This document shows, in pieces, positions 6,399 through 11,809 of a stretch of DNA of 11,809 bases. Made by a program: the position numbers and the translations under genes. Numbering within the stretch: position 1 is the stretch's first letter; each line of letters opens with the position of its first letter. The notes under the pieces are model-generated. The model was given only the letters and a program-made list of their open reading frames with translations. It did no database searches and was not told the DNA's origin. This stretch comes from an uncultured Terriglobus sp. (GTDB taxonomy: Bacteria > Acidobacteriota > Terriglobia > Terriglobales > Acidobacteriaceae): contig CALMAP010000299.1 of NCBI GenBank assembly GCA_937859825.1, positions 8,299 to 20,107 on the forward strand, in the 5' to 3' direction.

Positions 6399-7247
6399 CT
6401 ACTTGTTATAGGGCCAGAAACGGACTTCAGCGGGCCGCTTCTCTGCTTTGAACTGTTTTGCCCTTGGGCTTTCCATTCCGTCGCGCTGCAATACCTCGCG
6501 AGCGAGCTCCTGGTACGCCTCGGCACCGCGCGACCGCGGATCATAGATAATGACGGGCAGACCATGACTTGGTGCCTCCGCCAGCCGAACGTTGCGTGGA
6601 ATGGTGGTTTGAAAGAGCTTGTCTCCAAAGAAATGTTTCAGGTTCTCCGCCACTTGTTGTGAAAGCGAGGTGCGCGGGTCATACATGGTGAGTAGAACGC
6701 CCTCAAGCGCGAGCTCCGGGTTGAAGTGTGCGGAAACGCGATCCAGCGTGCTCATCAACTCGCTGATTCCTTCCAGTGCGAAATACTCCGCCTGGGTGGG
6801 CACCAGCAGCCGGTCCGCGGCGCAGAGGGCGTTTAATGTGAGTAGATCGAGTGAGGGCGGGCAATCTAGCACGATGTAGCGATACTGTTCGCGCAAAGGA
6901 GCAAGGGCATCCCGCAGGCGGAACTCACGATTATCTTGAGCGGCAAGCTCGAAATTCGCGCCGATCAGGCTCTTGCTGGCAGGCAGGATGCTGAGACCCT
7001 CAACAGAGGTGGGCATCACGGCAGCTGCGACCTCACTGTGATTCAAGAGCACATCGTAAACAGATAAGCGTGCTTCGTCCTTCAGCAGTCCCACGCCACC
7101 AGTGGAGTTGGACTGCGGATCGCAGTCGACCAGAAGCGTGGGCAAAAGTTCAAGGGCGAGTGCCGCCGCCAGATTGATTGCCGTGGTGGTCTTGCCAACG
7201 CCGCCTTTCTGGTTCACGACGGCAAGAACTCTTGCGGAAGCATTCAT
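6399..7247 (-). CDS. parA: Chromosome partitioning ATPase ParA (Soj type)
   Basis: This 282-residue protein is the ATPase that binds nucleoid DNA and moves ParB-parS complexes. The deviant Walker A box is KGGVGKTT at 14-21, followed by LLVDCDPQSNST (Asp41, Asp43) and the Walker B-like IVLDCPPSLDLL with Asp128. It lacks the N-terminal DNA-binding extension of plasmid P1-type ParA, so it is the short chromosomal type. Unusual is a charged C-terminal tail of about 20-25 residues (ending RFWPYNK) beyond the last conserved helix. ATG 7247 has AGGA five bases upstream and puts the P-loop near the N-terminus as in Soj; the frame extends to 7289 but without support. A 6-bp inverted repeat CTGCAA/TTGCAG (7255-7260, 7271-7276) reaches the Shine-Dalgarno region and might affect translation. 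Confidence 0.96.
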   Translation of the reverse strand: MNASARVLAVVNQKGGVGKTTTAINLAAALALELLPTLLVDCDPQSNSTGGVGLLKDEARLSVYDVLLNHSEVAAAVMPTSVEGLSILPASKSLIGANFELAAQDNREFRLRDALAPLREQYRYIVLDCPPSLDLLTLNALCAADRLLVPTQAEYFALEGISELMSTLDRVSAHFNPELALEGVLLTMYDPRTSLSQQVAENLKHFFGDKLFQTTIPRNVRLAEAPSHGLPVIIYDPRSRGAEAYQELAREVLQRDGMESPRAKQFKAEKRPAEVRFWPYNK

Positions 7248-7306
7248 GAGGTTCCTGCAAAGGGTAGCGGTTGCAGAGAAGCAGGGCAAGCCGGGTGTAG
7301 GTCATG

Positions 7307-7322
7307 TGTTCCACGTGGAACA
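7307..7322. promoter_or_regulatory. parS: parS site 1 (ParB-binding centromere)
   Basis: TGTTCCACGTGGAACA is a perfect 16-bp palindrome matching the known bacterial parS consensus in the CCACGTGG form, as in pseudomonads. One further pair (7306/7323) extends the symmetry. It lies about 60 bp upstream of the parA start, where ParB could load and might also influence parAB transcription. Confidence 0.93.
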
Positions 7323-7361
7323 CTTGCGGAAAGAACTTAAGCCGATACCGGCATTTCGCTG

Positions 7362-7385
7362 CGTATGTTCCACGTGGAACATACG
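7362..7385. promoter_or_regulatory. parS: parS site 2 inside a 24-bp palindrome
   Basis: The same 16-mer TGTTCCACGTGGAACA occupies 7366-7381. The symmetry continues four bases on each side (CGTA/TACG), giving a perfect 24-bp palindrome. It starts 7 bases past the rsmG stop codon and its centre is 59 bp from that of site 1. With the neighbouring parAB genes, the identification is strong. As RNA it would form a hairpin after rsmG, but no T-run follows. Confidence 0.93.
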
Positions 7386-7392
7386 ATTGTTC

Positions 7393-8013
7393 TTACGCGT
7401 GAGACTCCCGATGGGAGGCGACTACCAACCGCCCCACAGAGCGCGGTAGGACGAACTCTCGTATCACCCAACTGCCCTGCAGAACATCAGGAGTACTCTG
7501 CCCGGCGAAAAAAGCCAGTGTGCCGCCCGATTTCATGCGTTTTGCGGCAAGCTCTAACGCCGCCTCCATCCTGTCAACCGCACGCAGGGCCACAATATCG
7601 AACAGCCTGGATGCAGGCATCCTCTCCACTCTGTCAGCCCAAACCGTGGCGGACAATTTCAGCTCGGAAACAGCTTCTCGAAGGAACGCAGCCTTTTTCC
7701 CCTGCGATTCTGCAAGTGTCACCTCCAGCCCGGGATACACCAGCGCCACGGGGATGCCCGGAAAGCCCGCACCTGAACCCAGATCGAGAAAGGTGGCTGC
7801 ACTTGGCAATCGTTCCGCGAGAAACAAGCTTTCTCCGAAGTGTCGCTGCACAATCTGTGTCCCGTTGCGGACAGAGGTCAGGCTCATCCTTCGGCTCCAA
7901 TGGGCTAGCAGTTCCAGATAGCGACTGATCTGTTCGCAAAGCTGCGTCTCAGCAGGAGCGGTAAGGTAAGGCTGTAACAACTCGCCTATTTCTATATGGG
8001 AGAGTCGTTCCAT
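7393..8013 (-). CDS. rsmG: 16S rRNA (guanine527-N7)-methyltransferase RsmG (GidB)
   Basis: This 206-residue Rossmann methyltransferase uses S-adenosylmethionine to methylate N7 of G527 in 16S rRNA; loss of it gives low-level streptomycin resistance in several bacteria. Seen: the N-terminal helical part with the W..RMSLTS variant of the W.k..NLT motif (39-46) and RHFGESL at 57-63, the SAM-binding motif FLDLGSGAGFPG at 75-86, acidic motif II residue Glu102 followed by KKAAFL at 106-111, and IVALRAV at 140-146. The length fits the family. The ATG at 8013 comes 4 bases after the stop of the upstream amidotransferase gene, so they share a transcript. The order rsmG-parA-parB is found near the origin in many bacteria; here the usual mnmG partner is absent. 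Confidence 0.95.
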   Translation of the reverse strand: MERLSHIEIGELLQPYLTAPAETQLCEQISRYLELLAHWSRRMSLTSVRNGTQIVQRHFGESLFLAERLPSAATFLDLGSGAGFPGIPVALVYPGLEVTLAESQGKKAAFLREAVSELKLSATVWADRVERMPASRLFDIVALRAVDRMEAALELAAKRMKSGGTLAFFAGQSTPDVLQGSWVIREFVLPRSVGRLVVASHRESHA

Positions 8014-8017
8014 TCCA

Positions 8018-8755
8018 CTATTTTGTCGAGGCCTGCAGCAGGCTTTTGAAGATTGCGCGCGAAGCCGGGCTCGTTTCCATCGTCCGTTCCGGGTGCCACT
8101 GCACTGCCATCAACCAGGGATGATCTGGATCTTCCAGCGCTTCGATGACAGCATCCTCCGCAGAGCGCCCAACGATACGGAGACCTTCTCCCGGCGTGCC
8201 GGCAGCCTGGTGGTGGCTGGAATTTACGAGGATACGCTCAAAACCGTCGTTGCCGTCGCCAATCGCTTCTCCAGATTCCGCCACAATCCGGCCAAGGCGA
8301 GACTCGGTAGAGATGATGGCGGCATGGGCTGAAGCCACGGCACGTCCGGCGCGGTGATTTACCGGCACAGGCAGCAGGTGCTGCACCAGCGTGCCACCTC
8401 GATAGACGTTCAAAGATTGCAGCCCGAAGCAGATGGCGAGGAGCGGGGTACCAGTACGTTCCACATACTCTAGCGCCTGCAGATCCATCTCCTCCCGCTT
8501 CAGATCGGCCGGGGCAGTCTCGGGCTGCGTCTCATGACCGTAGCGCGTGGGATTTACATCCGCGCCGCTACCGGGCAGGACGACAGCCTGGCAGGAACTC
8601 AAAACCTCCGCGACGGCTTCCCTACTCAGATCGAGCGCCAGCTTGACGGATTCGCCTCCAACGGTCTCCACTGCGCGCGCATACTCGGGCCAGGAGCGCT
8701 CGTTGTACTCAGAGTCAAAGCTGGTGGGTACGGGGATGGCAACACGCACGGGCAT
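8018..8755 (-). CDS. Class I glutamine amidotransferase-like hydrolase (peptidase C26, PuuD-like)
   Basis: This 245-residue cytosolic enzyme is of the gamma-glutamyl hydrolase/PuuD family, which splits gamma-glutamyl amide bonds such as in gamma-glutamyl-GABA. The Cys-His-Glu triad is visible: Cys109 in LLAICFGLQSLNV, and His221 and Glu223 in AVQWHPE. VLPGSGADVNP (59-69) is the family's oxyanion-loop region and NSSHHQA (178-184) its conserved mid-domain motif. The nucleophile elbow reads CFGLQ, where PuuD proteins usually have CRG.Q, so the substrate may differ. No putrescine, GABA or folate genes are near; neighbours are a small transporter and rsmG. The ATG at 8755 follows the transporter stop by 23 bases. 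The ribosome-binding site is weak (GAAG). Substrate is not determinable. Confidence 0.88.
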   Translation of the reverse strand: MPVRVAIPVPTSFDSEYNERSWPEYARAVETVGGESVKLALDLSREAVAEVLSSCQAVVLPGSGADVNPTRYGHETQPETAPADLKREEMDLQALEYVERTGTPLLAICFGLQSLNVYRGGTLVQHLLPVPVNHRAGRAVASAHAAIISTESRLGRIVAESGEAIGDGNDGFERILVNSSHHQAAGTPGEGLRIVGRSAEDAVIEALEDPDHPWLMAVQWHPERTMETSPASRAIFKSLLQASTK

Positions 8756-8778
8756 GGCTTCAGTTTAGTCGTTATGCC

Positions 8779-9219
8779 TTAGGATCGGCTTACCAGCCAC
8801 ACGCCAAGCACCATGAGAGCGCCTCCCGCCAGCCGAGATGGAGTGGCGGGATGCTGGCGGAAGCCGATCCAACCCATGTGGTCGAGCAGAATGCCGCCCA
8901 GTACGGCCGCGGTGATCGTAAGACCGGTGAACATGCCAGACCCGAGCTTTTGCGCGTAGGTCAGCCCCGCCATGGTCGTCGCAATGGAGACAAATCCACC
9001 GGCCCACGCCCACCAGGGCGCGGCAGCTACGTTCTGTGCTGCCGGCAAGGGCTGGCGGGCGAAAAGCTGGACCAGCATCACACCGGCAAAGCCGCTCAGG
9101 TAAACCCAGGCGGCAGTCCAGACCGGCTGCTGCCCGTACCGGTTCAGTTCAGCATTCGTATTCTGGAGAGGATTCAAAGCCCCGGCGGCGACTGCGATCA
9201 CGACGATCAGCCATTGCAT
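8779..9219 (-). CDS. Small DMT-superfamily membrane transporter (YdcZ/DUF606 type)
   Basis: This 146-residue, very hydrophobic protein has about five membrane helices (roughly 2-20, 33-53, 68-88, 92-113, 125-143). It shows the YdcZ-type pattern: an N-terminal helix running into NPLQNTNAELNR, a central W.WAGGFVSI, then the QKLGSGMFTGLTITAAVLGGILLDHMG block. The length suits this half-size branch of the drug/metabolite transporter superfamily, thought to dimerise. Cargo is unknown. I chose ATG 9219, 4 bases after the tgt stop; the frame extends to 9264 inside tgt but that adds non-family sequence. No clear Shine-Dalgarno is visible, so translation may depend on ribosomes finishing tgt. Confidence 0.85.
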   Translation of the reverse strand: MQWLIVVIAVAAGALNPLQNTNAELNRYGQQPVWTAAWVYLSGFAGVMLVQLFARQPLPAAQNVAAAPWWAWAGGFVSIATTMAGLTYAQKLGSGMFTGLTITAAVLGGILLDHMGWIGFRQHPATPSRLAGGALMVLGVWLVSRS

Positions 9220-9223
9220 ACCA

Positions 9224-10363
9224 TTAGGACGCAGAAATGCCGCTCTGTCTGGAAGGAAGAGCAATCTCTTCCCGCACGCGTCGCATGATGTCTAGATAAA
9301 AAGCGAGATTGTGAATGCTGGCAAGCGTTGGGGCAAGCGGTTCGCCCGTGTGGAACAGGTGCCGCAGGTAGGCCCGCGTGTAGCGGGAACAGGTCTGGCA
9401 GCTGCAGTTCAGGTCTGGTGGCTGCTCATCTTCCGCATAGCGCTTCCCGCGTATGTTCAACCGGCCCTCGCTGGTGAACAGAAGAGCATGGCGGGCGGCG
9501 CGCGTCGGCAGTACGCAATCCATCTGGTCCACGCCCATCCGCGCGTACTCCACGATCTCGTCGGGATAGCCCACGCCCATCACGTAGCGGGGCTTGTCTT
9601 TGGGCAACAGTTCCAGCGTGTGCGCAATGATCTCGCGGGTTACCTCACGCGGTTCGCCCACGGCAAGGCCGCCAATGGCGTAGCCATCGAAGTCCATATC
9701 GGTGAGCCGGCTTGCACTCTCTGTGCGCAGGTCTTTGTACATGCCGCCCTGCACAATGCCGTACAGGCTCTGCTGCTGTTCGCCGCGTTCGGCAAACCAC
9801 GGCACGTTGTGCACATTCTTGCGAAAGTGCTGCAGGGAGCGGGCTGCCCAGGCGTGCGTCAGGCCCATGCTGTCGCGGGTACGCTCGTAAGTGGCAGGAT
9901 GCTCGGTGCACTCGTCGAAAGCCATGGCGATGTCCGCCCCCAAAGCAACCTGCACATCCATCGAATGTTCCGGGGAGAAAAAGTGTTTTGACCCATCCAG
10001 ATGTGAGCGGAACTCCACGCCCTCGTCGGTAATCTTCCGCAGTGCCGCGAGGGAGAAGACCTGAAATCCGCCGCTGTCCGTCAGCATCGGCCGGTCCCAG
10101 CTCATAAATTTGTGGACGCCGCCCACCCGCGCAATCAGGTCATGCCCGGGCCTCAGGTACAGGTGGTAGGTGTTGGCAAGAATGATCTCCGCGCCGCGAC
10201 CGTTATCGCCGAGTGTTTCCAAGGTCTGCTGCGGAACAGCCTTCACGCTCGCGGCGGTGCCAACCGGCATGAAAACAGGCGTTTCTACCGGGCCATGCGG
10301 CAGGTGCAGGGTAGCACGGCGGGCGTTCCCAATGGTGTTGTGCAGTTCAAAGCGAAGCGACAT
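9224..10363 (-). CDS. tgt: tRNA-guanine transglycosylase (queuine/preQ1 insertion)
   Basis: This 379-residue TIM-barrel enzyme swaps guanine-34 of tRNAs for Asp, Asn, His and Tyr for the queuosine precursor preQ1. Catalytic and binding residues are present: Asp96 in MLTDSGGFQVFS, GIVQGG at 202-207, GGLAVGE at 231-237, the nucleophile Asp282 in MDCVLPTRAARH, and a zinc site formed by Cys320, Cys322, Cys325 and His351. The length matches bacterial Tgt. ATG 10363 is preferred because GGAGG lies just upstream (3-base spacing) and family proteins begin with similar residues; the frame extends to 10405 without support. It heads the minus-strand gene run and lies 41 bp from the divergent acetate kinase gene. 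With gluQ at the other end of the run, two queuosine-pathway steps are represented. Confidence 0.97.
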   Translation of the reverse strand: MSLRFELHNTIGNARRATLHLPHGPVETPVFMPVGTAASVKAVPQQTLETLGDNGRGAEIILANTYHLYLRPGHDLIARVGGVHKFMSWDRPMLTDSGGFQVFSLAALRKITDEGVEFRSHLDGSKHFFSPEHSMDVQVALGADIAMAFDECTEHPATYERTRDSMGLTHAWAARSLQHFRKNVHNVPWFAERGEQQQSLYGIVQGGMYKDLRTESASRLTDMDFDGYAIGGLAVGEPREVTREIIAHTLELLPKDKPRYVMGVGYPDEIVEYARMGVDQMDCVLPTRAARHALLFTSEGRLNIRGKRYAEDEQPPDLNCSCQTCSRYTRAYLRHLFHTGEPLAPTLASIHNLAFYLDIMRRVREEIALPSRQSGISAS

Positions 10364-10404
10364 CAGCCTCCATTGTAGAAAGCCGCTGCATCCAAAAGAA
10401 CACA
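10364..10404. promoter_or_regulatory. 41-bp divergent intergenic region, tgt / ackA-like
   Basis: Two divergent genes start at the edges of this 41-bp gap. It contains the tgt ribosome-binding site (GGAGG on the minus strand) and only a weak AAAAGAA before the kinase ATG. No convincing -10/-35 pair fits inside, so promoters probably extend into the opposing coding starts. Confidence 0.4.
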
Positions 10405-11622
10405 ATGCGTGCGCTGGTCTTCAATCCGGGAAGCAATTCGCTGAAGTTTGAGGTAATCGACACCACTCCGGGCCAGAAATACGCCTCCGGCGGCAAAAAA
10501 CTTCTAAGTGCCGCAATTGAGAATTTTGGAAAAGAGCGGAAGCAGGCGACGCTCACCATTCTGAACGGACGTGCGACCGTGCATGAGGAGGATGTGGAAG
10601 TTAGGGACTTTTACTCCGCAACGCAGTTTGCCGTGGAGTGGATTCGGAAACAGGATGGCGAACTACTGAAGGGTCTTGACTTCATCGGAGTACGGGTTGT
10701 GCATGGTGGCACGTACTTCAATTCTGCTGTGCGCTGGGACGACAAGGTCCGGCAGAAGATTGAGTCTTTGGAGGACCTTGCACCGCTACACAATAAGAGC
10801 TCTCTGGCGATTATCGATGCGCTGGAGCCAAGTCTGCCAAAGATTCCTGTGGCCGCCACGCTGGACACGGCCTTTCACCGCACGCTGCCCGAGGTAGCTT
10901 GGCGCTATCCCATTGAGAGAGAAATCGCGGACCGGCACGGCATCCGCAAGTTCGGCTTTCATGGCGTTTCCCACCGCTACATGCTGGAGCGCTACGCAGA
11001 ACTGACCGGCAAGGCGCCGGAGTCGTGTTCCTTGATCACGCTGCATCTTGAAAGTGGCTCGTCCGCATGTGCCATCCGGAAAGGTAAATCTGTCGAAACG
11101 AGCATGGGCCTTACACCGCTGGAGGGCCTGATGATGGGCAGCCGGTCCGGCAGTATCGACCCGGCGATTGTGGAGGTGCTGACCCGCAAGGAGAATATCT
11201 CCACCGAACAGGCGGTGGAATTGCTGAACAAGAAAAGTGGCCTGCTTGGCATCGGCGGGGATCTGGACACACGCGTTCTGGTGAAGCGCAATGACGAGTA
11301 CGCGCGGCTGGCTTTGGACATGTTCGCCTATCGCGTTCGCCTGATGGCCGGCGCTTACCTCGCCGCGCTGGACGGTTCTGCCGGTAGGGCGGAAGCCGTC
11401 ATCTTTGGCGCGGGTATCGGTGAGGACTCTCCCGCCATTCGTGCTGCCGTCGGTGACGGGCTTGGCTATGCCGGGCTGGATATGGATGTTGCCCTCAATG
11501 ATGCTGCCATCAGTGGCGAAGCGCGTATCACCACCGCAGGTTCGAAGCTGGTGGCGTGGTCCATGCCTTCTGAAGAAGGGATGCAGATTGCGCACGAGTG
11601 TGCGATTGCGCTTGGCGGGTAA
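10405..11622 (+). CDS. ackA: Acetate/propionate kinase family protein with a divergent active-site loop
   Basis: This 405-residue ASKHA-fold kinase matches the acetate kinase family, which interconverts acetate plus ATP with acetyl phosphate plus ADP. Residues align with the Methanosarcina enzyme at a constant offset of +6: Asn7 region as FNPGSNSLKF, Arg97 in RVVHGG, His129 in PLHN, Asp154 in DTAFH, His186 in FGFHGVSHRY, Arg247 in MGSRSG and Glu390 in PSEEG. But the HLGNG loop reads HLESG (214-218), giving Ser217 for the active-site Asn. SG(D)IDP has Ser250, and the usual GISG.SSD.R reads GIGGDLDTR. Either a divergent acetate/propionate kinase subgroup or an enzyme with altered substrate is possible. 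There is no pta or phosphoketolase gene in the window. The ATG at 10405 has only a weak ribosome-binding site. Confidence 0.85.
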   Translation: MRALVFNPGSNSLKFEVIDTTPGQKYASGGKKLLSAAIENFGKERKQATLTILNGRATVHEEDVEVRDFYSATQFAVEWIRKQDGELLKGLDFIGVRVVHGGTYFNSAVRWDDKVRQKIESLEDLAPLHNKSSLAIIDALEPSLPKIPVAATLDTAFHRTLPEVAWRYPIEREIADRHGIRKFGFHGVSHRYMLERYAELTGKAPESCSLITLHLESGSSACAIRKGKSVETSMGLTPLEGLMMGSRSGSIDPAIVEVLTRKENISTEQAVELLNKKSGLLGIGGDLDTRVLVKRNDEYARLALDMFAYRVRLMAGAYLAALDGSAGRAEAVIFGAGIGEDSPAIRAAVGDGLGYAGLDMDVALNDAAISGEARITTAGSKLVAWSMPSEEGMQIAHECAIALGG

Positions 11623-11719
11623 ATTCGCTGTTTGTTTGATTTCTTCTCGCCAAAAGAACTGTATACGACAATCAACTTCCTCAGGCACTCACCGCTAGTT
11701 CGCAGGCGTCCAAACAGCA

Positions 11720-11809
11720 ATGACTCCCCGCCGCGTTCTCGCCGTTGTCCTCCTCGCCACTTCGCTTTGCGCGGCTCAGCAGCCGCACCCGACCAGCACA
11801 CCCTATGCG
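11720..11809 (+). CDS. Start of a probable secreted protein (cut by the window end)
   Basis: Only the first 30 codons are present. They begin MTPRR, then a hydrophobic stretch VLAVVLLATSLCAA, then QQPHPTSTPYA. This is a standard Sec signal peptide: two arginines, a core of about 13 apolar residues, and a likely signal peptidase I cut after CAA. The cysteine is not in a good lipobox (TSLC), so a lipoprotein is less likely. No clear Shine-Dalgarno precedes the ATG. The 97-bp gap after the kinase gene holds GTATAC at about 11661, a possible part of a promoter, and no evident terminator. The mature protein's function cannot be seen. Confidence 0.55.
   Translation, partial: MTPRRVLAVVLLATSLCAAQQPHPTSTPYA

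Noticed and set aside
7217..7251. Possible parA promoter TTGCCC, 17 bp, TACCCT upstream of ATG 7247 on the minus strand
   Set aside because: The -10 box matches at only three positions and would leave a leader too short for the Shine-Dalgarno sequence.
7248..7392. Replication origin in the parS-containing gap
   Set aside because: No DnaA boxes of TTATCCACA type and no AT-rich unwinding stretch were seen here or elsewhere in the window; parS sites alone do not make an origin.
9311..9991. 226-codon plus-strand open frame opposite tgt
   Set aside because: Antisense to the fully conserved tgt, with low-complexity composition and no family features.
10786..11688. 300-codon minus-strand open frame opposite the kinase gene
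   Set aside because: It is a shadow of a clearly conserved gene, has no recognisable motifs and no ribosome-binding site; long antisense frames are expected in GC-rich coding DNA.
11623..11719. Terminator after the kinase gene
   Set aside because: TTGGCG near the gene end and CGCCAA downstream could pair only across a loop of about 30 bases, with no following T-run.

Overview
This window looks like chromosomal housekeeping DNA from a GC-rich Gram-negative-type bacterium. Protein character and gene neighbourhood suggest an Acidobacteriota (Terriglobales-like) genome; that is an inference, since no rRNA or other taxonomic marker is present. I see no tRNA, rRNA, insertion sequence, CRISPR array, phage gene or DnaA-box cluster. 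All genes read as intact except the last, which the window edge cuts.

Layout. Positions 1-231 are a leader with no supported gene. Then three plus-strand genes: a cytosolic DsbA-like thioredoxin-fold protein (232-759), a D-hexose-6-phosphate mutarotase (816-1751) and Maf (1751-2323), the last two sharing one base at a TAATG junction. A 200-bp convergent gap holds a compact multi-hairpin repeat-like element (2350-2458). From 10363 down to 2525 nine genes run on the minus strand with little or no space between most of them: tgt, a YdcZ-type small membrane transporter, a C26-family glutamine amidotransferase, rsmG, parA, parB, an isoprenylcysteine-methyltransferase-like membrane enzyme, a GAF-SpoIIE phosphatase and gluQ. 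The exception is the 145-bp gap between rsmG and parA, which carries two perfect parS sites. Divergent from tgt, after only 41 bp, is an acetate-kinase-family gene (10405-11622). It is followed by the start of a probable secreted protein (11720 to the window end).

How it fits together. The core is a complete chromosome-partition module: the ATPase ParA, the CTP-dependent clamp ParB, and the parS DNA that ParB loads on, next to rsmG as in many bacteria. Unusually, parB is translationally coupled by a GTGA overlap to a membrane methyltransferase-like gene. That gene is followed 9-15 nt later by a GAF-PP2C phosphatase, which is coupled by another GTGA overlap to gluQ. Two genes of the run modify tRNA in the queuosine pathway: tgt inserts the queuine precursor at its head, and gluQ adds glutamate to queuosine at its tail.

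Most unusual points: the paired parS sites, one inside a 24-bp perfect palindrome; the branched intergenic element; the acetate kinase homologue with serine in place of the active-site asparagine of the HLGNG loop; and the methyltransferase and phosphatase genes lying in one frame separated by a single TAG.
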